Shown here piece by piece: positions 16,362 through 25,224 of a stretch of DNA of 64,000 nt (position 1 is the stretch's first letter; the number at the start of each line of letters is the position of its first letter). Location: positions 124,001 through 188,000 of the forward strand of contig NZ_PIPP01000001.1 in NCBI RefSeq assembly GCF_003987345.1, given 5' to 3'. This stretch comes from Aliidiomarina shirensis. GTDB lineage: Bacteria > Pseudomonadota > Gammaproteobacteria > Enterobacterales > Alteromonadaceae. Position numbers and translations under genes: made by a program. Under the pieces are notes generated by a model that was given only the letters and a program-made list of their open reading frames with translations, did no database searches and was not told where the DNA came from.

Positions 16362-17027
16362 ATGACAACTAATACAAAATCGACACCTGTTGAAAACCCT
16401 AAGCTCAGTGGTGAGCTGATGTATTTGGCGCAAGAGCACTTAGCAACTGCGGCTTCCTTGCTGTTCCAAGCGTATCAAGACGATCCACTGTTTCTCTCGA
16501 TTTTTCAATCTGGCAAGGAAGGTTATGAACAACGCTTGCGCGCCGCCATTCGGGAAGAGCTTGCGGTTTTTCATCAGCATAACCAACCGATGTTTGGGTT
16601 GTTTGATGGCGATACGCTAGAGGGCGTGGTTTGTATGACACGGCCTGGCTCAACATTTGGTCCAGAGCGGTTTTGGCATTGGCGTTTACGGATGTTGCTT
16701 ACGGCTGGGTATGTAAGTACTAAACAAATGCTAGAAAAAGAGCGCATTATTGCTGAAGCCATGCCGGTAAATTACTACCACATGCTTACTTTTATTGCGG
16801 TACATCCAAATTACCAACAGCATGGGTTGGGTGATTTGTTGGTACATGCAGCGCGTACCGAGCTTGCTGCAGAGCCGGAATCTGCGGGTATCGGTTTGCT
16901 GGCTACACGGCCACATTATGCCAAGTTTTTTAGCCAACGTGGCTTTCATCATTTGCGGGATATTCAAGTTGGCGATATCACCGGGCAGCTGATGTTCTTT
17001 GCTCGCGAAGATGAAGTGGTTGATTGA
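16362..17027 (+). CDS. GNAT-family N-acetyltransferase
   Basis: Protein of 221 residues with a GNAT fold. The acetyl-CoA pyrophosphate loop is seen as VHPNYQQHGLGDLLVHAA (about 147-164, Q-x-x-G-x-G), followed by the C-terminal segment YAKFFSQRGFHHL (about 186-198) typical of the family's last strand and helix. The N-terminal 80 residues give no clue to the acceptor. It sits alone between syd and the lysC leader; its stop codon overlaps a TTGACA that may serve lysC. Confidence 0.75.
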   Translation: MTTNTKSTPVENPKLSGELMYLAQEHLATAASLLFQAYQDDPLFLSIFQSGKEGYEQRLRAAIREELAVFHQHNQPMFGLFDGDTLEGVVCMTRPGSTFGPERFWHWRLRMLLTAGYVSTKQMLEKERIIAEAMPVNYYHMLTFIAVHPNYQQHGLGDLLVHAARTELAAEPESAGIGLLATRPHYAKFFSQRGFHHLRDIQVGDITGQLMFFAREDEVVD

Positions 17028-17066
17028 CATTTACGGTGAATTCAGGTGAAATTCACGCCTATGTTG

Positions 17067-17091
17067 CAGCAGCGTTTTACGCTGCTGTTTT
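17067..17091 (+). terminator. Hairpin with short T-run before the lysC riboswitch
   Basis: Stem CAGCAGCGT / ACGCTGCTG (17067-17075, 17079-17087), loop TTT, then TTTT. It could end the GNAT transcript. Alternatively it is the 5' hairpin of the lysC leader, since the E. coli lysC leader also starts with a strong hairpin just before the aptamer and a TTGACA is present upstream at 17024-17029. Confidence 0.6.
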
Positions 17092-17094
17092 CGT

Positions 17095-17320
17095 CAGAAG
17101 AGGTGCGTTTGTCAGGTAGGCTGCAGTAGGGTGCCAAAACCCATTGAGAGCAGCTCAGGGGGCATAACGCCGAGATATCCGTGAGTTGGCAGCGCGCATA
17201 TCGGTGGTTAGAGTTGAATCTCTGCTACTGTCACCGTTTCGGTGGAGAGCTTCTGGGGCGTTGTATCTCGATGAGCTCTCAGCGCTCCAAGCTCTTTGAA
17301 CATTATATGGTTCGGAGCTA
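17095..17320 (+). promoter_or_regulatory. Lysine riboswitch (L box) and lysC leader
   Basis: The aptamer spans 17095-17255. P1 is closed by CAGAAG (17095-17100) and CTTCTG (17250-17255). Internal blocks match the E. coli lysC leader: AGAGGTGCG, GGGTGCC, CTCAGGGGGCATAACGCCGAG, GGTTAGAGTTGAATCTCTGC and a CACCG-TTT-CGGTG hairpin. Downstream, GAGAGCT (17245-17251) can pair with AGCTCTC (17274-17280), competing with P1. GCTCC (17284-17288) can pair with GGAGC (17314-17318), which covers the lysC ribosome site. This points to lysine-dependent blocking of translation initiation, as in E. coli. Confidence 0.93.
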
Positions 17321-18694
17321 ATGCAAAGAAATTTAGAATCCTCAGTTATTGTCGCCAAATTTGGCGGAACTTCCGTTGCTGATTTACCAGCACTCCAACG
17401 TTGTGCCGATATCGTTCAAGCAAACCCAGCCATTCGTGTGGTTGTGGTAAGTGCTGCGGCCGGTGTTACCAATCGTTTAGTTGCACTCTCTAAAGGAATT
17501 GCTCCTGAATCTGAGCGAATGCAGGTGCTTACTGAAATAATGGATATTCAGCATAGTATCAGTAAAGCGCTATCACCTTCGCCGGACATAAATGCTCAGC
17601 TTCGCGATTACTTGAGCCGCATGGCCGAATTAAGTGCTTACTTGAGTGATGTGGGAATAGAAGCGAGTAAACAGGATGAATTGCTTGCATTGGGAGAGCG
17701 CTGTTCTTCAATGTTTCTTGCTGAGCTCTTGCGGCAACGTGGTTTAACCGCTCGTGATTTCAATGCTTGTCAGGTTATCCGAACCGATAGCCACTTCGGA
17801 AGTGCGGAAGCGCGCCCTACGCGTATCGGTATGTTAGCAAAAGAACACTTAACGCCGCTTTTGGAAAACTACTGTGTGGTAACCCAAGGTTTTATCGGTG
17901 CTGACGCGGCTGATCGGGTTACTACACTTGGTCGTGGTGGTTCTGATTTAAGTGCCGCTTTGTTTGCTGAAGCACTGCGGGCGCAAGCATTACAAATATG
18001 GACCGACGTAGACGGCATTTATACCTGCGATCCTCGGCAAGTAAAGAGTGCCCGGCCTATTTCTGAAATCACCTTTGCAGAAGCGGCAGAAATGGCAACT
18101 TTTGGCGCTAAAATCCTCCACCCAGCTACCTTACTGCCGGCGCAACGCGCACAAGTGCCGGTGTTTATTGGCTGTACACGGGAACCCGAGAAAGCGGGGA
18201 CCTGGATAAAAAACACAACAAAACAGCGGCCAGTGTGCCGCGCGCTGAGTGTGCGCCGTGGGCAAGTTTTGCTCACCGCTCGCAGTTTGAACATGCTGCA
18301 TGCGCGCGGTTTCCTTGCTGAACTTTTTGCGATTCTGGCGCGGCATCGCATTTCGGTTGATTTGATCACCACCTCAGAAGTTTCGGTAGCTCTCACGCTC
18401 GATGCTACCGGCTCTCATTCCTCAGGAAATAAATTGATAAGCCAAGCATTACTTGATGATTTAGCACCATTATGTGACGTGGAGGTGGAGGAGGGACTCG
18501 CGTTAGTCGCGATTATCGGCCATCAACTATCGAACACGCCTGAAGTAGCAAGCCGAGTGTTTCAAATGATTGCGAAGAAAAATATTCGGATGATTAGCCA
18601 AGGTGCGAGCCCAAATAACTTGTGTGTGCTGGTGCGTGAAGATGATGCAACCGATATTCTGAATACCTTACATCAGGGGTTTTTGGAGAATTAG
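17321..18694 (+). CDS. lysC: Lysine-sensitive aspartokinase III
   Basis: Phosphorylates aspartate, the first step towards lysine, diaminopimelate, threonine and methionine. The 457-residue monofunctional enzyme starts with the kinase motif VAKFGGTSVADLPALQRCADIV (about 10-31), has TLGRGGSDLSAALFAEAL in the active site (about 205-222) and TDVDGIYTCDPR for nucleotide binding, then C-terminal ACT domains (about 310-457) for lysine feedback. No homoserine dehydrogenase domain is fused. Control is by the riboswitch upstream, so the gene is probably regulated by lysine at both RNA and protein level. Confidence 0.95.
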   Translation: MQRNLESSVIVAKFGGTSVADLPALQRCADIVQANPAIRVVVVSAAAGVTNRLVALSKGIAPESERMQVLTEIMDIQHSISKALSPSPDINAQLRDYLSRMAELSAYLSDVGIEASKQDELLALGERCSSMFLAELLRQRGLTARDFNACQVIRTDSHFGSAEARPTRIGMLAKEHLTPLLENYCVVTQGFIGADAADRVTTLGRGGSDLSAALFAEALRAQALQIWTDVDGIYTCDPRQVKSARPISEITFAEAAEMATFGAKILHPATLLPAQRAQVPVFIGCTREPEKAGTWIKNTTKQRPVCRALSVRRGQVLLTARSLNMLHARGFLAELFAILARHRISVDLITTSEVSVALTLDATGSHSSGNKLISQALLDDLAPLCDVEVEEGLALVAIIGHQLSNTPEVASRVFQMIAKKNIRMISQGASPNNLCVLVREDDATDILNTLHQGFLEN

Positions 18695-18776
18695 TTGGCT
18701 CGAATAGGCGCGAGCTCGAAGCGAAACAACGCCTTCATCAGGATGCTAAGAATTCGCGCTACCAATGGCATACTTG

Positions 18777-19415
18777 CTAGCCATCGGTGTTGGAAAAACC
18801 ATCAATGCTGATAGGGGCTGGTTCCGAGTGATCGTTATCTGTTTCGTGCGCTGCTAAATCTTCGGGAAAAATAGCGTCGATAATCGGTGGTAGATCATTT
18901 TCGTTGTTATTTTTTGCTGTGGTTTCCAGTGGTTGCCGATCGCCGTAGCTTACATTGAATGTGGTTACCGGCGCGGGTATCTGATGTGCCCCTGTGCTTG
19001 GACTAACCCCGGGTTGCTTAGGTTTATTCTGCTCCGATGCTTGCGAACCGGGTCCACTCGCGGTGGCCGTTACCGTTTCACCGTCAATGGCATCCTCGTC
19101 ATCAATAGCCGGGGCTTTATGCGGTGGCATAGTAACATCGCGCAAATGTAGGTTAAGTAAAACAAGTTCACCCTCGTATCGTGTTTGAATATCACTACTG
19201 AATCCAAACTGAAAGCCGGCCTCCCAGCCAGTGCGTGGGGTAAAACGTGGGCGGCCGTGGCTACGCGCAATATCAAGAAACTGCACGTTATATTTCTTAC
19301 AAATGGCTTCAGCTTGTTTGCGCGCATGTTCTTCTTGCAAACGCCACTGCCAAAACAGATAGCCGCCGAGGATGAGCAACAGCAGCGCAAGTACATCATA
19401 TAGGCTGGCGTTCAT
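18777..19415 (-). CDS. DUF3301 family membrane-anchored protein with long C-terminal tail
   Basis: Protein of 212 residues. Residues 6-24 form one membrane helix, followed by the DUF3301 core with WQWRLQEEHARKQAEAICKKYNVQFLD (about 22-48, shown here only as the family pattern) and RYEGELVLLNLHLRDV (about 80-95). DUF3301 proteins are often only about 100 residues; here roughly 115 further residues rich in Pro, Ser, Asp, Glu and Asn look disordered and acidic. The function is unknown. It overlaps the upstream DUF3549 gene by four bases, so both are likely translated together. Confidence 0.75.
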   Translation of the reverse strand: MNASLYDVLALLLLILGGYLFWQWRLQEEHARKQAEAICKKYNVQFLDIARSHGRPRFTPRTGWEAGFQFGFSSDIQTRYEGELVLLNLHLRDVTMPPHKAPAIDDEDAIDGETVTATASGPGSQASEQNKPKQPGVSPSTGAHQIPAPVTTFNVSYGDRQPLETTAKNNNENDLPPIIDAIFPEDLAAHETDNDHSEPAPISIDGFSNTDG

Positions 19416-20479
19416 GCAGTGCCTCGCGTGCGCGTTACCAATTGGGTGAGCGCTTGTTGTAATTCAGGGCTTAAATCATTACTTCCGAATAATCGTAACA
19501 ACAATCCCCGTAATTCTGGCAACATCACTAAATCACGAAATACGCTTATAAATATTTCTTCATCGGCACCGGCAATCGCGGTCATGTAGCGCTCTAAATT
19601 ATTAGTATCAGTAAGCGCAGGCCAACAGCGAGCCCCGAGGCTAAACAAGAGATCGAGCCTATCCGTTTCTTGCGTAGGTAAATCGCGGAGCAAACGGCCA
19701 ATGGCCTTGTGCATTGCTGGTGTATGGCTATGGCTGGCTAAACTGCGCAGCAAAATAATTTGCGAGCTAACCGCTAGCGTGCTGCGTAACTGCGCAAGCA
19801 GATTTTGCGCCATCGTTGCGGGCAGCTCTTGATGCTCCATGGCTTCCATTAGAGCTTGTTGAATAGGCACAGGCCAGGTTAATAAGTGTTTTTGTATCTG
19901 TTGTTGTAACTGGCTATCGTCGATATTTCGAATAATTGCATCGTGAATACCTTGTACACCTATATTCTCCCAATCCGCTGCAGGCTTTTGTCCCTGCAAC
20001 CATGCTAAGGCATCTTCATAATGAATTGAGGTCGGTTGTTCTAAATCCGCACTTACTTGGGCGTGAAAGGCCGCGCGTCGGGCTTCTTCCGGAACAAAGA
20101 TATAAGGGTTTTGCTGCAGCCGTTGCTCCTGTTCTGCGGTAGGTGCCACGGTAGGATCAGTGCCTAATGCTTCAACAATAATGCTGAGAAAATGTTGGCG
20201 CGCTGCGTGATCAAATAAGCCTCGCTCATCCAAAGGTAATTTTACGAACCAAATATAAGGATCGCTATCACGCACACTTGACCAGAGAACAATGCCAAGC
20301 CAAGCGTGTTGTTGGCGTGGTGCAGGGAAGGGACGTTCACCGCGCTCAATCGCTTGGAATTCGGCAGCAGAAATAGATTGAACTCTGCGGCTTAAATCAT
20401 AAATGCGATATTCGGTTTGGGCATCATGATTCGCGCCAGCTACGGCAAGAAAATCACTTAAGGTATCGATTGATTGCAT
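19412..20479 (-). CDS. DUF3549 family protein
   Basis: Protein of 355 residues matching DUF3549, which is conserved in Alteromonadales and Vibrionales. The N-terminal segment (SLSDFL-like start, YRIYDLSRRVQSISAAEF, WLGIVLWSSVRDSDPYIWFVKLPLDE) is diagnostic. The rest is helical and rich in Leu and Gln, resembling a repeat-like alpha-solenoid (inference from composition). No catalytic motif or membrane segment is seen. It forms a translationally coupled pair with the DUF3301 gene and is divergent from yqcC. Confidence 0.8.
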   Translation of the reverse strand: MQSIDTLSDFLAVAGANHDAQTEYRIYDLSRRVQSISAAEFQAIERGERPFPAPRQQHAWLGIVLWSSVRDSDPYIWFVKLPLDERGLFDHAARQHFLSIIVEALGTDPTVAPTAEQEQRLQQNPYIFVPEEARRAAFHAQVSADLEQPTSIHYEDALAWLQGQKPAADWENIGVQGIHDAIIRNIDDSQLQQQIQKHLLTWPVPIQQALMEAMEHQELPATMAQNLLAQLRSTLAVSSQIILLRSLASHSHTPAMHKAIGRLLRDLPTQETDRLDLLFSLGARCWPALTDTNNLERYMTAIAGADEEIFISVFRDLVMLPELRGLLLRLFGSNDLSPELQQALTQLVTRTRGTA

Positions 20480-20540
20480 GGTTTTCCGGTATAGTTAGCG
20501 AATAAATGTTCTATTGAAAAAGGTATTAAAGCGAATCGTT

Positions 20541-20900
20541 ATGGTGAAAAAATCAACAGCAAAACCATCCGTTGCTCAGGAAACTTTGGCATTACTCGAA
20601 GCGTTAGAAGCAGAACTTAAAGCCCAACAGCTTTGGGACGATACTATGCCTGAACCTTCGCGCTTAATGAGTACACAGCCGTTTGCTAGCGATACGCTTG
20701 AATTCTATCAATGGTTGCAGTTTATCATGATCCCAAGTTTACGACAGTGTGTTGAGCAACGAAAGCCATTACCCAACAAGATTGCTGTTAGCCCAATGGC
20801 GGTTGAGGTATGGAAAGGGAAGTTGAAAGAACATCGGCAAATCATTTTGGTGTTGAAAACGATCGATGAATTGCTGGATGGGCATCATGGCCGACACTGA
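20541..20900 (+). CDS. yqcC: YqcC family protein
   Basis: Small protein of 119 residues matching E. coli YqcC (DUF446). The shared core is STQPFASDTLEFYQWLQFIMIPSLR (about residues 41-65) followed by LPNKIAVSPMA. The function is unknown. I chose ATG 20541; an in-frame TTG at 20514 would add nine residues (MKKVLKRIV), but neither has a strong ribosome site. The last codons overlap the truC start by 14 bases, matching the yqcC-truC pairing of enterobacteria. Confidence 0.85.
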   Translation: MVKKSTAKPSVAQETLALLEALEAELKAQQLWDDTMPEPSRLMSTQPFASDTLEFYQWLQFIMIPSLRQCVEQRKPLPNKIAVSPMAVEVWKGKLKEHRQIILVLKTIDELLDGHHGRH

Positions 20901-21687
20901 GAAGAAAAACACCAACGCAGAAGAAAACCGTATCTGGACAGGGCCAGCGTTTAGCGAAGAAAAGCCCGAGCTGCCAATTATTTATCAAGACGACGATATC
21001 GTTGTGATTGATAAACCGGCAGGGTTATTAGTTCATCGCACAGCGTTAGCGCGCGGTGAGAAGTGGTTCGCCATGCAATTACTGCGCGATAAAATTGGCA
21101 AGCATGTGTTTCCAGTGCATCGGCTTGATCGCCCTACATCGGGCGTGTTGGTATTTGCTTTAAGTGCGCGAGTGGCCACGCAAATAGGAGAGTTATTTGC
21201 GAGCCATCGGGTGCAGAAAACCTATCATGCAGTGGTACGTGGTTACGTGGCGGAATATGGGCGTGTTGATTACCCATTGAAGGAAGAACTGGATGCTATT
21301 GCGGATAAAATGGCCAATAAAGATAAAGACGCGCAGAGTGCGGTAACGGATTTTTTATGTTTAGAGCAGGTTGAATTACCGTTTAAAGTGAGCAAAAAAC
21401 ATGAAACAAGCCGTTATTCGTTAGTTAAATTAGCACCTAAAACTGGACGCAAACACCAACTACGGCGCCATATGGCACATATTCGCCATCCAATTGTTGG
21501 CGATACCAACCATGGTGATGGCCGCCACAATAAATTTTTCCGGGAACATTTTGGCATAAAACGATTGCTACTAGCCGCTACTAATTTGAGTTTTCCGCAT
21601 CCGGTAACACAACAACCAATGTATTTTGAAGCCTCGGTGCCTAGTGAATTCTACTTGCCGTTTAACGAAAACGCTGGCGATAACTAA
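20887..21687 (+). CDS. truC: tRNA pseudouridine(65) synthase
   Basis: RluA-family enzyme of 266 residues that converts U65 of tRNA-Ile and tRNA-Asp to pseudouridine. Motif I is IIYQDDDIVVIDKPAGLLVHR (residues around 33-53), motif II is VHRLDRPTSGVLVFAL with the catalytic Asp (about 84), and motif III is PKTGRKHQLRRHMAHI (about 179-194). Compared with E. coli it carries a polar N-terminal extension of about 25 residues. Start ATG 20887 has GGATGGGC upstream; the first Met in frame (20866) lies inside yqcC and was not used. The stop lies inside the shared terminator. Confidence 0.93.
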   Translation: MADTEKKNTNAEENRIWTGPAFSEEKPELPIIYQDDDIVVIDKPAGLLVHRTALARGEKWFAMQLLRDKIGKHVFPVHRLDRPTSGVLVFALSARVATQIGELFASHRVQKTYHAVVRGYVAEYGRVDYPLKEELDAIADKMANKDKDAQSAVTDFLCLEQVELPFKVSKKHETSRYSLVKLAPKTGRKHQLRRHMAHIRHPIVGDTNHGDGRHNKFFREHFGIKRLLLAATNLSFPHPVTQQPMYFEASVPSEFYLPFNENAGDN

Positions 21688-21703
21688 TTATCGCCAGCGT
21701 TTT
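21668..21703. terminator. Bidirectional terminator truC / dapD
   Basis: Perfect 16-bp arms (21668-21683 and 21688-21703; core ACGCTGGCGATAA / TTATCGCCAGCGT) with a CTAA loop. Flanking A and T residues serve both directions. The truC stop codon is within the stem-loop. Confidence 0.88.
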
Positions 21704-21733
21704 GTTGTGTTTATATTCATTGCTTCCTTGGGG

Positions 21734-22558
21734 TTATTCAACGCCCCGCAGAAGCTCATTGATGCCTACTTTCGCACGAGTTTTGGCATCTACCTTTTTC
21801 ACAATAATCGCGGCGTACAGCGAGTGTGAACCGTCTTTCGCAGGTAATGATCCTGATACCACAACGGAGCCAGCTGGAATTCGGCCATAACTGATTTCAC
21901 CGGTTTCGCGATCGTAGATGCGGGTGCTTTGGCTGATGTAAACCCCCATTGAGATTACCGAACCTTCTTCCACGATAACGCCTTCTACAACTTCAGAGCG
22001 CGCCCCGATAAAGCAATTATCTTCAATGATAGTTGGGTTTGCTTGTAAAGGCTCCAATACGCCACCAATGCCTACGCCACCTGATAAATGCACATTCTTA
22101 CCTATTTGTGCGCATGAACCTACGGTTGCCCAAGTATCAACCATAGAACCCGTATCTACGTATGCGCCAATATTTACGTAAGAAGGCATGACGACCACGT
22201 TCTTACCGACAAAAGCGCCGCGGCGAACCATCGCCGGCGGCACAATGCGCACACCATCAGCGGCGAATTGGGCAGCGCTGTAATCAGCATATTTACTCGG
22301 TACTTTGTCGTAGAATTTGGTTTCAGAACCATCCATAAGTTGGTTATCGTTGAGGCGGAATGATAGCAATACTGCTTTTTTCACCCATTCATTTACAACC
22401 CACGTACCATTGATTTTCTCGGCAACACGCAAGCTGCCGTTGTCGAGGCCAGCTAACACGTGATCTACCGCTTCACGGACATCCGCTGGTGTAGATGTAG
22501 GGCTAAAATCTGCACGATTTTCGAATGCGCTTTCAATCAGGGTTTGTAAATTGCTCAT
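21734..22558 (-). CDS. dapD: Tetrahydrodipicolinate N-succinyltransferase
   Basis: Transfers succinate from succinyl-CoA to tetrahydrodipicolinate in the succinylase route to meso-diaminopimelate and lysine. It has 274 residues, the standard length, with an N-terminal helical domain followed by a left-handed beta-helix of hexapeptide repeats (about 100-230), e.g. [20 protein letters not shown] and [19 protein letters not shown]. The C-terminal region ends in [13 protein letters not shown]. It is the last gene of map-glnD-dapD. It shares its pathway with lysC at 17.3 kb. Confidence 0.96.
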   Translation of the reverse strand: MSNLQTLIESAFENRADFSPTSTPADVREAVDHVLAGLDNGSLRVAEKINGTWVVNEWVKKAVLLSFRLNDNQLMDGSETKFYDKVPSKYADYSAAQFAADGVRIVPPAMVRRGAFVGKNVVVMPSYVNIGAYVDTGSMVDTWATVGSCAQIGKNVHLSGGVGIGGVLEPLQANPTIIEDNCFIGARSEVVEGVIVEEGSVISMGVYISQSTRIYDRETGEISYGRIPAGSVVVSGSLPAKDGSHSLYAAIIVKKVDAKTRAKVGINELLRGVE

Positions 22559-22581
22559 GGATATACCTTCTTTAAATCAAT

Positions 22582-25224
22582 TTATTCATCGGTTAGGGCG
22601 GTAATAATAGCGGTTTTTAGCGCCTCGCGCTCGCTTTCTGTCAAGGCTTCTTGGTTGTTCGACGCAACAATAAATAAATCTTCCGCTTGTTCACCTACCG
22701 TTGTTATTTTCGCCGCCATTAAGTTGATATCAAGCTGCTGAAAAACTGCCGCAAGGCGCGCGATTAGCCCCGGGCGATCGAGTGTTATCAACTCAAATGT
22801 ACTGCGGCGAGCATTTTTTAGATTTATAAATTTCACCCGTGTACGTACTTTAAAATTTCGCAGGCGCCGTGATATAGAGCGTTGGCTGCTAGGCACCGGC
22901 CGGCGTTTGCGTAAAACATCATGTAAGTGTTGGTGTACTTCCTCAATGCGTTGCGCATCGGCCAATGGCAAACCATCGCGTTGCAAAACGATAAAGGTAT
23001 CCATTACGTAACCATCGCGGGTGTTAAGGATTTGCGCATCGTGAATGCTTAACTGTTCGCTATCCAGAACGGCGGCTACTTTGGCAAATAAATGGCTTTC
23101 TTCATGGTGGTAAATAAAAAGTTCGGTGGTGCCATTGTTGTTTTCATCACCGATAAGCACGAGCGGTAACTGGTGTTCTTGCACGTGCATGATGTTTTGC
23201 GAATGCCAAGCAATTTGTTCGGGCGTATGGCGAAAGAAGTAATCCGCTGTAAAACGCCCCCAAAGTTGATTAATTTGCTCAACTTCAAAGCCAGCGCTTA
23301 ACAAGTATCCCATGGCAAGTTGGCGATTATTTTGCACACGCTCGCGAACATCAAAGGTTTTCTTATCGTGTTGCTGTAACGATTCGTAAGTGGCGCGATA
23401 AAGTTCTTCTAACAGCGTTGCTTTCCAATTATTCCAAAGGTTGGAGTTGGTGGCGCGAATATCGGCAACGGTTAGGCAGTAAAGATAGTTTAAGCGTTGA
23501 ATCGTGCCGCACTCACTGGCAAATTTGCCGATAACTTCGGGATCATAAATATCCCGTTTTTGTGCGGTTACCGACATCAAAAGGTGCTTCTCAACGAGCC
23601 AGGCAATGAGCTCGGCACCTTCTTCCGGAAGTTTGTGTAATGCCGCAAACTCTCGTGCATCAACAGCGCCTAGTTCAGAATGATCGCCGCCTCGGCCTTT
23701 GGCGATATCGTGGAAAATACCAGCTAAGAACAGCCATTCCGGTGCTTGCATATCTTGCACTATTTCGCTGGCGAGAGGGTAATGCTCTGATTCTTCTGGC
23801 AAGGTGAATTGATACAAATTGCAAAGGAGGCGATAAGTGTGTTCATCAACCGTATAGGCGTGAAATAAATCAAACTGCATTTGCCCTACAATGTTATTCC
23901 ACGCAGGTAAGTAGTGCGCCATGATACTAAAACGGTGCATCAGCTCGAAAGCCAAGCCAAAACCACGAGGATGGCGAATGATTTCCAAAAAACACTCACG
24001 GCAGGCTGCTTCATTTATTAGCGGCTGCTCTAGCTCGCGGCGCGCATTTCGCAACAGCCGAATGGTATGCGAATGAACACCCTCAATTTCTGGGTGTTCC
24101 GCGATAAGCCAGAAGAAGCGCATAATACACGTTGGGTCGTTAAACGCGTTATCGCTGCGCGCCATAATTTGATTGCCAATAAGCGCAAAATCGTCGTCGA
24201 GAGGCTGTGGGTTCAATAGTTTCATGGGCCCCAAAATAGCCTGCTCAAAGAATTGCAGAAGCATTCGGTTCAATTCACCAACCCGAAGTACCACTTTAAA
24301 GTAGTCTTTCATCATTTGCTCAACGGCCACTTTGCTATTCTCGTGGTTGTATCCGAGTAACTTGGCAACATCAGGCTGGTAATCGAATAACAGGCGATCT
24401 TCCGATTTTTGGGCGCTTAAATGCAAGGCAAAGCGAATGCGCCACAAAAAACTCGTGCACTCTTTTAATTCCACAAACTCATCGGCAGTGATGTAGTTGT
24501 ACTCTACTAAACTTTCATCGCTTTTAGCGTGAAAATGCTGTTTCGCAATCCAGCTAATGGTTTGAATATCGCGCAGGCCGCCTGGTGATGATTTTATATT
24601 GGGTTCAAGATTGTAAGCGGTGCCATGAAATTGGCGATGGCGCGCATTCTGTTCACTTTTTTTGGCTTGATAAAAAGCGCGGCTTGACCAAGGGAAATGA
24701 AAGTTAATTTGCTGTTCGAGTAGTTCGGTGAGTTCTTCGCTACCAGCAACTAAGCGGTGTTCAATCAGGCTGGTGGCTACGGTAATATCGCTCTCTGCTT
24801 GCTCCATACATTCGGCAACGGTTCTTACCGAATGCCCAACTTGCAAACGCAAATCCCATAGCAGGGTAATAAATTGGCTTATGCGCTCTTGCTGGCGGGT
24901 GGGCAGGGGGCCTTCCACTAAGAACAATAAATCGATATCGGATTCAGGGTGCAGAGCACCGCGGCCATAGCCACCTACAGCAAGTAAGGCGTAATTCTCG
25001 GAAGGGAATTTGAATTGCAGCCACAGCTCTTGCAATAAACTATCGAAAAACTCAGCACGGTTTGCTACCAGTGTATCTATATCAGCACTGATGAACTGAT
25101 TCACCGACCATTCGTTATAACACTGAACCTGTTGCCGCCAAGCAGTAACAGGTTCAATTTGAGCCGGCCACTTAGGCGTATAGGGGGCTTCCGGACGGCT
25201 TGTTACATATGGTTTATGCGGCAT
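22582..25224 (-). CDS. glnD: Bifunctional uridylyltransferase/uridylyl-removing enzyme (PII sensor)
   Basis: Senses glutamine and uridylylates or deuridylylates PII proteins. The 880-residue protein has the nucleotidyltransferase site VGGYGRGALHPESDIDLLFL (about 62-82, GG...DxD), a helical linker, an HD domain for uridylyl removal (LFLAGIFHDIAKGRGGDHSE, about 490-510) and two C-terminal ACT domains (about 690-770 and 800-880; LITLDRPGLIARLAAVFQ in the second). It overlaps map by one base (TAATG), as expected for a translationally coupled map-glnD-dapD operon. Confidence 0.96.
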   Translation of the reverse strand: MPHKPYVTSRPEAPYTPKWPAQIEPVTAWRQQVQCYNEWSVNQFISADIDTLVANRAEFFDSLLQELWLQFKFPSENYALLAVGGYGRGALHPESDIDLLFLVEGPLPTRQQERISQFITLLWDLRLQVGHSVRTVAECMEQAESDITVATSLIEHRLVAGSEELTELLEQQINFHFPWSSRAFYQAKKSEQNARHRQFHGTAYNLEPNIKSSPGGLRDIQTISWIAKQHFHAKSDESLVEYNYITADEFVELKECTSFLWRIRFALHLSAQKSEDRLLFDYQPDVAKLLGYNHENSKVAVEQMMKDYFKVVLRVGELNRMLLQFFEQAILGPMKLLNPQPLDDDFALIGNQIMARSDNAFNDPTCIMRFFWLIAEHPEIEGVHSHTIRLLRNARRELEQPLINEAACRECFLEIIRHPRGFGLAFELMHRFSIMAHYLPAWNNIVGQMQFDLFHAYTVDEHTYRLLCNLYQFTLPEESEHYPLASEIVQDMQAPEWLFLAGIFHDIAKGRGGDHSELGAVDAREFAALHKLPEEGAELIAWLVEKHLLMSVTAQKRDIYDPEVIGKFASECGTIQRLNYLYCLTVADIRATNSNLWNNWKATLLEELYRATYESLQQHDKKTFDVRERVQNNRQLAMGYLLSAGFEVEQINQLWGRFTADYFFRHTPEQIAWHSQNIMHVQEHQLPLVLIGDENNNGTTELFIYHHEESHLFAKVAAVLDSEQLSIHDAQILNTRDGYVMDTFIVLQRDGLPLADAQRIEEVHQHLHDVLRKRRPVPSSQRSISRRLRNFKVRTRVKFINLKNARRSTFELITLDRPGLIARLAAVFQQLDINLMAAKITTVGEQAEDLFIVASNNQEALTESEREALKTAIITALTDE

